NCBI GenBank assembly: GCA_947177115.1
Contig: CAMWTG010000063.1
Span: 1 to 11,235, forward strand
Length of the DNA: 11,235 nucleotides
Direction of reading: 5' to 3'
Origin: an uncultured Clostridia bacterium
GTDB taxonomy: Bacteria > Bacillota > Clostridia > Oscillospirales > Oscillospiraceae
Numbering within the stretch: the stretch's first letter is position 1; every line of letters starts with the position of its first letter. The notes beneath the pieces were generated by a model that saw nothing but the letters and a program-made list of their open reading frames with translations, was not told the origin of the DNA and ran no database searches. A program made the translations under genes and the position numbers. Below are positions 7,089 to 11,235 of the stretch, piece after piece.

Positions 7089-7844
7089 ATGAGTAATCGA
7101 GCGTTAGTCATTGCCAGTTTCGGCACCAGCGTACCGGAGGCCCGGCCCAGCATTGCGGCGGTAGAAGACGCTTTGGCCGCCGCCGCACCGGACCACGCCG
7201 TTGTCCGCGCATTTACCAGTCCTACCATCCGACGCATCCTGAAAAGCAGGGGTGAGGAAGTCCCGGATCTGACCGAAGCGTTGGAACGGCTTTCAGCCGG
7301 GGGCGTCCGGCAGGTGATCATCCAGCCGACCCATTTGCTGTATGGATATGAATACGATAAGCTGAAAGCCGAGGCCGATGCGCTGGCCGGCAGATTTGAA
7401 GATCTGACAGTGGGCCGTCCCCTGCTGGCGGACAACCATGATATACAGCGGTTCGCCTGCCGGCTCTCTCAGGATCATCCGGCGGAGGCCGGGACGGCAA
7501 CAGTGTTTATGGGACACGGCACGGAGCATTTTGCCAACGCGGCCTATCCCGCCATGCAAACCGCCCTGGCTTTCCTGGGCCGGTCGGATATTTACATCGG
7601 CACGGTCGAGGGCTGGCCGGGCCTGGAGGACATCCTCCGCCAGCTGGAGCCAGGCGGCAGGCGCAGCATCAATCTGCTGCCGCTGATGCTGGTGGCGGGG
7701 GATCATGCCAGGAACGATATGGCCGGAGATTGGAAATCCCGGCTGGAACAGGCGGGACACGCAGTCACCTGTTCCTTCACCGGCCTGGGCGAACTGCCCT
7801 GGGTGCGGGAGATGTACCGGGAACGGCTGGAAAAACTGCTCTGA
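7089..7844 (+). CDS. cbiK: Sirohydrochlorin cobaltochelatase CbiK
   Basis: This is the class II, ATP-independent chelatase that inserts Co2+ into sirohydrochlorin/factor II in the anaerobic (early-cobalt) route to cobalamin. The 251-aa protein matches the usual CbiK length. It starts with ALVIASFGTSVPEARPSI, the typical N-terminus of the family. The three metal ligands known from Salmonella CbiK (His145, Glu175, His207) have clear counterparts: His143 in MGHGTEH, Glu174 in VEGWPG and His206 in VAGDHARNDM. PTHLLYGYEYDK (80-91) is also family-typical. There is no signal peptide, so it is cytoplasmic, unlike the exported CbiK forms of some Desulfovibrio. It is the last gene of the riboswitch operon, and no other cbi gene follows. 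The hairpin at 7855-7889 closes the transcript. Confidence 0.95.
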   Translation: MSNRALVIASFGTSVPEARPSIAAVEDALAAAAPDHAVVRAFTSPTIRRILKSRGEEVPDLTEALERLSAGGVRQVIIQPTHLLYGYEYDKLKAEADALAGRFEDLTVGRPLLADNHDIQRFACRLSQDHPAEAGTATVFMGHGTEHFANAAYPAMQTALAFLGRSDIYIGTVEGWPGLEDILRQLEPGGRRSINLLPLMLVAGDHARNDMAGDWKSRLEQAGHAVTCSFTGLGELPWVREMYRERLEKLL

Positions 7845-7854
7845 GCAGGAAAAT

Positions 7855-7889
7855 AAGGGGCGCAGCGGTCAAATGCCGCCGCGCCCCTT
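7855..7889. terminator. Bidirectional terminator between cbiK and the convergent gene
   Basis: AAGGGGCGC (7855-7863) pairs with GCGCCCCTT (7881-7889), and GCGG (7865-7868) with CCGC (7876-7879), with one A/C mismatch and a TCAAATG loop. On the plus strand the tail is a weak GCAATTTC. On the minus strand it is TTATTTTCC, better for the opposing gene. It lies between convergent genes, so it likely serves both. Confidence 0.8.
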
Positions 7890-7923
7890 GCAATTTCATC
7901 CGCCTGGCCGTATAATCAAAGCG

Positions 7924-8472
7924 CTACAGCGGACCGCTGATCCCCGTTCCACCGTTAGGCCAGATCATGGACCATGCCCAATCCAGCGCATATGTCAGGC
8001 TGATCCCCCGGCACAGGGCGGTCCTGACGCCGGGAGACATTCGGGCCAGCCTCCGCCGCAGAGCCGGAGCCAGCCCGTACAGCGCCCAACCGGCCAGGGC
8101 AAAGGCCGCAAGGCTTGCCAGACATATCCTCCCCTGCACATTTCCCGCCCAGCCGGCGTAATTCCACCACCTCTGCCGGAACCGCCATTCCAGAAGCAGG
8201 GACGTGCCATACTCAATCACGCCCCCGGCCAGCGCCCCCGCCAGCGGCGCGGCCCAACGGCTTTTCAGCCGCATCAGCAGAGCGGCCACAGCCACGCCTC
8301 CCGCGCCGTACACCGGCAGCCAGGGGCCATGGAGCATCCCCCGGTTGACCCACTGGCCCTGCGTGATGGCGGTGAGCAGCACCTCCCATACCCAGCCGGC
8401 GGCGGAGAAAATAAAAAACAGTCCCAGCCACTCCTCCAGGACCGCTTCGCGGCGGGACGCGGAAAGGGCCAT
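7924..8472 (-). CDS. Putative ABC transporter permease, CmpB family membrane protein
   Basis: This 182-aa integral membrane protein resembles the family annotated as putative ABC-transporter type IV permease (ABC_trans_CmpB). No transport activity is firmly established for the family and there is no ATPase gene beside it. Family-typical features are the first helix with GWVWEV (26-31), the conserved VNRGMLHGPWLPVYGAGG (42-59), and a later EYGTSLLLEW...WWNYAGW (87-108) containing charged and aromatic residues near the membrane. Further hydrophobic helices lie at about 58-68, 73-92 and 114-136. The start at 8472 is supported by AAGGAGG read on the minus strand (complement of about 8480-8486). 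It is the only minus-strand gene in the window, convergent with cbiK and divergent from the NusG II gene. Its physiological role is unknown. Confidence 0.8.
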   Translation of the reverse strand: MALSASRREAVLEEWLGLFFIFSAAGWVWEVLLTAITQGQWVNRGMLHGPWLPVYGAGGVAVAALLMRLKSRWAAPLAGALAGGVIEYGTSLLLEWRFRQRWWNYAGWAGNVQGRICLASLAAFALAGWALYGLAPALRRRLARMSPGVRTALCRGISLTYALDWAWSMIWPNGGTGISGPL

Positions 8473-8489
8473 TCCACAGCCTCCTTTTT

Positions 8490-8512
8490 GACAGTTTACC
8501 GGTTAATCTGTC
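8490..8512. repeat. Imperfect dyad between divergent genes
   Basis: GACAG (8490-8494) and CTGTC (8508-8512) flank a nearly symmetric TTTA-CCGG-TTAAT core; one base is unpaired between the halves. It lies in the 75-base space between the divergent genes at 7924-8472 and 8548-8913, a plausible operator site. TTGACA at 8488-8493 overlaps its left edge, but no matching -10 at normal spacing was found. Confidence 0.45.
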
Positions 8513-8547
8513 CCAAAAGGCCAAAAATATGCAAGGAGCCTGATTGC

Positions 8548-8913
8548 ATGGATAAAAAGCGAATGAGAGATATCCTGCTGGCAGCAGGACTCCTGCTGTT
8601 TGCGGGGATCCTATACCTGCTGCTCCGCCCCGGCGGAGAGGGCGCCTGGGCGGTGGTCACGGCAGACGGCCAGGAAATGGCCCGGTATCCCCTGTCAGAG
8701 GACCGGCAAGTGACCATTGGGGAGGCGGATTACAATATTTTGGAGATCAAGGACGGCGCGGCGGCGGTAATCGAAGCCAACTGCGGCGATCACACCTGTG
8801 TCCGCACCGGAGCGGTTTCACGGGAGGGGGAGGCCATTGTCTGCCTGCCCCACCGGCTGATCGTCCGCATTGAGGGCGGGGAAGGGCCGCTTTTTGACGC
8901 AAGCGTGGGATAG
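8548..8913 (+). CDS. NusG domain II-containing membrane-anchored protein
   Basis: This 121-aa protein has one N-terminal transmembrane anchor (about 8-26, after KKRMR) followed by a small beta-rich NusG_II domain facing outside. The domain shows the family pattern: AVVTADGQEMARYPL, then C79xxxxC84VRTG and IVCLPHRLIVRI containing Cys99. Despite the name there is no NGN domain and no link to transcription elongation is implied. AAGGAG (8533-8538) lies nine bases before the ATG. An open frame continues far upstream of this ATG but is antisense to the minus-strand gene and non-coding. The next gene starts 11 bases after its stop, so the two form an operon. These two families recur together in Firmicutes, often near flavin-transfer (ApbE) or electron-transfer genes. 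The exact function is unknown. Confidence 0.88.
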   Translation: MDKKRMRDILLAAGLLLFAGILYLLLRPGGEGAWAVVTADGQEMARYPLSEDRQVTIGEADYNILEIKDGAAAVIEANCGDHTCVRTGAVSREGEAIVCLPHRLIVRIEGGEGPLFDASVG

Positions 8914-8924
8914 GGGGCAGCACA

Positions 8925-9407
8925 ATGAAAAAACATGTGGCGCGGTATGCGCTCCTGGCCGCCCTGGCCATGGTCCTGAGCTGGCTGGAGAGCCTGCTGG
9001 TATTTCCGGGGCTGCTGCCGGGGATGAAGGTAGGACTGACCAACATTGTGGTACTCTTTGCCCTGTACCGGATGGGGCTGCGGGACGCGGTCCGGATCTC
9101 TCTGGTCCGGGTGATACTGGTCTCCATAACGTTCGGAAACGCCTATTCCTTCGCTTACTCCCTGGCCGGGGCGGCGCTGAGCCTGGCGGTGATGGCGGGA
9201 CTGAAAAAATGGGATGCATTCTCCATACTGGGGGTCAGTGTGGCAGGCGGAGTCTGCCACAACCTGGGCCAGCTGGCGGTAGCCATGGCCGTGCTGGAAA
9301 CGGCCCGGCTGGGGTGGTATCTGCCGGTTCTGCTGGCCAGCGGCACGGCGGCCGGCGTGGTCATCGGTATAGCCGGAGGACTGGCGGCAGAGCGGGTGAA
9401 GTTCTGA
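8925..9407 (+). CDS. Gx transporter family protein (Hpre_diP_synt_I)
   Basis: This is a 160-aa polytopic membrane protein with about five hydrophobic helices. The family is often misnamed heptaprenyl diphosphate synthase component I, but there is no prenyl-synthase motif here. Its fold resembles ECF-transporter S components. Family-typical stretches are LLPGMKVGLTNIVVLFALY (about 31-49), the RISLVRVILVSITFGNAYSF segment (about 58-77), and GGVCHNLGQLAVA (about 109-121). Length is near the family norm. It is preceded by GGGGG (8913-8917) seven bases before the ATG and is in an operon with the NusG II gene. A 175-base gap with palindromes follows. Its substrate is unknown; a quinone-precursor, polyprenyl or small cofactor role has been suggested for the family. 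Confidence 0.88.
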   Translation: MKKHVARYALLAALAMVLSWLESLLVFPGLLPGMKVGLTNIVVLFALYRMGLRDAVRISLVRVILVSITFGNAYSFAYSLAGAALSLAVMAGLKKWDAFSILGVSVAGGVCHNLGQLAVAMAVLETARLGWYLPVLLASGTAAGVVIGIAGGLAAERVKF

Positions 9408-9519
9408 ACAGGCGGGGAAACGGCAGAAAAATATAACCAGGCCACTTTTCCTTCTTGTCCACTGTTTCGGCTATGGTACCCCGCCCGGAGATTTCGCGCT
9501 GGTATGGACACAACGGCTT

Positions 9520-9544
9520 AAAAACGGGAGTACTCCCGTTTTTT
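9520..9544 (+). terminator. Perfect-palindrome terminator after the Gx transporter gene
   Basis: Bases 9520-9543 form a perfect 24-base palindrome centred on GTAC: AAAAACGGGA pairs with TCCCGTTTTT (10 base pairs). The T run at 9539-9544 serves as the tail. It is an A-rich-flanked stem of the kind that terminates in both directions. It overlaps the next palindrome by three bases. Confidence 0.75.
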
Positions 9545-9564
9545 GTCCCTGTACAGGGACAAAA
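9541..9564. repeat. Second perfect 24-bp palindrome, candidate operator
   Basis: TTTTGTCCCTGT and ACAGGGACAAAA form a perfect 24-base palindrome, again centred on GTAC, ending 18 bases before the start codon of the AraC-type gene. No T run follows, so it does not look like a terminator. It could bind a dimeric regulator, or fold in the mRNA leader near the Shine-Dalgarno (GGGGAGG, 9571-9577). Confidence 0.7.
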
Positions 9565-9582
9565 TCTGACGGGGAGGATTTC

Positions 9583-10428
9583 ATGAACATTCTTTTCGAC
9601 CAGGAGCAGCTGATGAAGCTGCTGGCCAACCTCTACGTATTCACCGGCATTGCCGCCAATATTTTGGATCCCCAGGGGCGGGACATCAACCTTTTCGAGG
9701 GACATCCGCCCTATTGCAAGGCTATCAACGCCCTGCCGGAGGGCCACCGGCGCTGCGTGGACTGCGATGTCTGGAAGATCAAAAGCTACAACGCCGCCGG
9801 GGGCTTTCAGTTTTACCGCTGCCATGCCGGGGTCTGCGAGGCGGTGATGCCGCTGTACGACAGGAGCCATCCGCTGGCCTATCTGGTTTTCGGATGTTTT
9901 CTGGATGAATCCCCGATCGAGGAACAGTGGGAACAGGCCCGTGCCCGGATGGACTGGTATCCAAACGGACCGGATACGCTGAAGGACGCTTTTTTCCGGT
10001 TCCGGCAGTACTCCGCCGCAGAGCTGAAAGCCTACTCCGAGCTTTTGGAGGCTCTGGCCGCGTACATCCAGCTGAAGGGAATGATTCTGGCCACAGAGCA
10101 AACAGACCTGCAGAAGCTGGAGCGGTATCTGGACGAGCATTACATGGAGAAACTCTCCCTGGAGAGCATCTCCGGGGAGCTGCACATCGGACGGACCAAG
10201 CTGTGCCGCCTGGCCAAGGAGCTGTCCGGCGGGGAGACCCTGTCCCACCTCATTGCCCAGCGGCGCATCAGCGCAGCCAAGTCCCTGCTGCTGCGCAGCG
10301 ATCTGCCCATTTCCTCCGTGGCCGAGGAGGTGGGGATCAGCGACTACAACTACTTCTCCCGGGTCTTCCGGACGGTGACCGGCCTCACCCCCAGAGACTT
10401 TCGGAAAAAGTGGCGGCATAACGGCTGA
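9583..10428 (+). CDS. PocR-domain AraC family transcriptional regulator
   Basis: This is a 281-aa transcription factor. The N-terminal half (about 5-165) is a PocR sensory domain, related to PAS folds and first seen in the regulator of propanediol use and cobalamin synthesis. It carries a cysteine-rich pocket: C45, C58VDC61, and YRCHAGVCEAVMPL with C80 and C85. The C-terminal part (about 175-277) is a two-helix-turn-helix AraC domain: LSLESISGELHIGRTKLCRL, then LPISSVAEEVGISDYNYFSR and TGLTPRDFRKK. The protein is soluble, with no membrane segment. GGGGAGG at 9571-9577 supports the start. It has its own leader with palindromes upstream and is followed after 213 bases by a solute-binding protein gene, a common arrangement for a local activator. 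PocR domains bind small molecules (diols or related carbon compounds in known cases); the ligand here is unknown. Confidence 0.93.
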   Translation: MNILFDQEQLMKLLANLYVFTGIAANILDPQGRDINLFEGHPPYCKAINALPEGHRRCVDCDVWKIKSYNAAGGFQFYRCHAGVCEAVMPLYDRSHPLAYLVFGCFLDESPIEEQWEQARARMDWYPNGPDTLKDAFFRFRQYSAAELKAYSELLEALAAYIQLKGMILATEQTDLQKLERYLDEHYMEKLSLESISGELHIGRTKLCRLAKELSGGETLSHLIAQRRISAAKSLLLRSDLPISSVAEEVGISDYNYFSRVFRTVTGLTPRDFRKKWRHNG

Positions 10429-10473
10429 ATTTTTAGTAATAATGCCAAAATTCTCCCAGTGATTTTCTGCGAT

Positions 10474-10500
10474 TCGTACAATTTTTCTGACAGTGTACGA
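10474..10500. repeat. Inverted repeat upstream of the solute-binding protein gene
   Basis: TCGTACA (10474-10480) and TGTACGA (10494-10500) are perfect 7-base inverted arms with centres 20 bases apart, about two helical turns. They lie upstream of the candidate promoter and downstream of the AraC-type gene, the right place for a regulator site. A second weak -10-like TATATT lies at 10507-10512. Confidence 0.55.
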
Positions 10501-10546
10501 TTTTGCTATATTCAGAACGCTGATTCCTATTTTTTGTTCGTGAACC

Positions 10547-10555
10547 TGCTACAAT
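10547..10555 (+). promoter_or_regulatory. Extended -10 promoter of the solute-binding protein gene
   Basis: TGCTACAAT (TGn plus TACAAT at 10550-10555) is a good extended -10. No consensus -35 sits 16-18 bases upstream (CTATTT or TATTTT), which fits a promoter needing an activator such as the adjacent AraC-type protein. The expected start is near 10562. Confidence 0.55.
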
Positions 10556-10568
10556 AAAGTATGAAATT

Positions 10569-10615
10569 GCGCACTGCCCGCAGGCATTCCCGATTCCCGC
10601 GAACAGGCGCTTTTT
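10569..10615 (+). other. Possible attenuator hairpin in the solute-binding protein leader
   Basis: GCGCACTG (10569-10576) can pair with CAGGCGC (10604-10610) with one bulged A, followed by TTTTT (10611-10615), just before the Shine-Dalgarno. The 27-base loop makes it weak. A small alternative hairpin TGCC-CGCA-GGCA (10575-10586) would compete with it. Confidence 0.3.
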
Positions 10616-10641
10616 CTATTTCGTTTGAGGAGGAACAAGAA

Positions 10642-11235
10642 ATGAAGAAGAGAGCTCTTGCATTGCTGCTGGCCATGGTGATGGCCCTGTCCTTAGCCGC
10701 CTGCGGAGGCAACGGGTCCGGCGGAGGCAACGGATCCGATGGATCCGATGGCGGAAAGACCGAGCTGAACGTCATCATCTCCCAGTACGGCAACTACACC
10801 CAGGCGTGGTGGACCCAGTTCGAGAAGGATTTCGAGGCCGCCAACAAGGACGTGGATCTGACCATCGAGATCGTCTCCTGGAACGACATCTACTCCGTGG
10901 TCTCCACCCGCATCCAGTCCAAGCAGCAGCCCGACATCCTGAACATCAGCGGCTTTGCCGACTACGTCAACGACGATCTGCTGATGAAGGCCGAGGACTA
11001 CACCTCCGCCGAAGTCAAGGCCAAGATCATCCCCAGCTTCTGGGAGTCCAACGCCATTGACGGCACCGTGTGGGCCCTGCCCATCCTGGCCTCCTGCCGC
11101 TCCCTGTTCTGCAACATGGACCTGCTGAGCGAGGCCGGCGTCTCCGCTCCCCCTGCCACCTGGGACGAGGTCCTTACCGCCTGTCAGGCTGTGAAGGATA
11201 AATTCGGCGACAGCATCGTGCCCTGGGGCCTGGAC
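10642..11235 (+). CDS. Extracellular solute-binding lipoprotein, sugar-type ABC importer (3'-truncated)
   Basis: This is the receptor of a carbohydrate-type ABC importer (solute-binding family 1), cut by the right edge after 198 residues. The signal peptide MKKRALALLLAMVMALSLAACGG ends in lipobox LAAC with Cys21 lipidated. A Gly/Ser/Asn/Asp-rich linker (22-38) precedes the mature domain, which opens with LNVIISQYGNYTQAWWTQF. Family-typical elements are FEAANKDVDLTIEIV (about 62-76), the QPDILNISGF segment (about 95-104), and GTVWALPILASCRSLFCNMDLLSEAGVSAPPATWDEV, the central crossover with the ALP and TWDE motifs. The start is fixed by GAGGAGGA (10627-10634). Permease genes would be expected just past the window. 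The substrate cannot be read from sequence; sugars or sugar alcohols are likely. It probably responds to the PocR-AraC regulator upstream (inference). Confidence 0.93.
   Translation, partial: MKKRALALLLAMVMALSLAACGGNGSGGGNGSDGSDGGKTELNVIISQYGNYTQAWWTQFEKDFEAANKDVDLTIEIVSWNDIYSVVSTRIQSKQQPDILNISGFADYVNDDLLMKAEDYTSAEVKAKIIPSFWESNAIDGTVWALPILASCRSLFCNMDLLSEAGVSAPPATWDEVLTACQAVKDKFGDSIVPWGLD
10704..10749 (+). repeat. Short tandem repeats coding for the lipoprotein linker
   Basis: An 18-base unit (10704-10721 and 10722-10739) repeats with two mismatches, followed by a 9-base duplication GGATCCGAT (10732-10740, 10741-10749). All units keep frame and encode a flexible Gly/Ser/Asp linker after the lipidated Cys. 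Such repeats can vary in copy number by slippage without breaking the frame. Confidence 0.8.

Noticed and set aside
7705..8547. Long plus-strand extension upstream of the NusG II gene
   Set aside because: It runs through the end of cbiK, a terminator and antisense to the CmpB gene; the Pro/Arg/Gln-rich translation is typical of a non-coding frame.
9361..10419. Minus-strand open frame opposite the PocR-AraC gene
   Set aside because: The plus-strand product has two clear domains and a good ribosome binding site; the minus frame crosses both palindromes and has no family features.
1..11235. CRISPR array, tRNA, rRNA, insertion sequence or phage attachment site
   Set aside because: No regularly spaced repeats, tRNA-like cloverleaf, rRNA core, transposase or integrase was seen on either strand by eye.

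Overview
The window is GC-rich with strong AGGAGG-type ribosome binding sites, lipoprotein signal peptides ending in LAAC, and families typical of anaerobic Clostridia (CGGC protein, NusG domain II, Gx transporter, PocR-AraC regulator, CmpB). The best guess is a high-GC gut member of the Oscillospiraceae (Flavonifractor/Oscillibacter-like). This is inferred from protein style and base composition, not from a marker gene.

Layout. (1) 2-3238, plus strand: the 3' portion, nearly all, of a type I restriction enzyme R subunit (hsdR), cut by the left edge. (2) 3239-3691: a 453-base intergenic region holding a consensus sigma-A promoter (TTGACA-18-TATAAT), a cobalamin riboswitch aptamer (about 3358-3542) and a strong intrinsic terminator (3613-3646) just ahead of the next gene. 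(3) 3692-7844: a five-gene plus-strand operon under that riboswitch: a class III ABC importer (lipoprotein, permease, ATPase), an eight-cysteine CGGC-domain protein, and the anaerobic sirohydrochlorin cobaltochelatase CbiK. (4) 7855-7889: a bidirectional-looking hairpin between convergent genes, then a minus-strand CmpB-type membrane protein (7924-8472). (5) 8548-9407: a divergent two-gene unit encoding a membrane-anchored NusG domain II protein and a Gx transporter. (6) 9520-9564: two abutting perfect 24-bp palindromes, then a PocR-AraC regulator (9583-10428). (7) 10429-10641: an intergenic region with an inverted repeat, an extended -10 promoter and a possible attenuator hairpin, leading to a sugar-type ABC solute-binding lipoprotein (10642 onward) cut by the right edge.

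How the parts may work together. The operon at 3692-7844 looks like a complete capture-import-insertion route for cobalt or a corrinoid/tetrapyrrole. Low adenosylcobalamin would let transcription pass the terminator, making the importer and the chelatase that puts Co2+ into sirohydrochlorin (or its oxidised form factor II), an early step of anaerobic B12 synthesis. The CGGC protein, translationally coupled between ATPase and chelatase, is the least understood part and a candidate metal handler. The NusG II/Gx pair probably belongs to membrane redox or quinone biology. The PocR-AraC protein is the natural candidate regulator of the downstream solute-binding protein gene.
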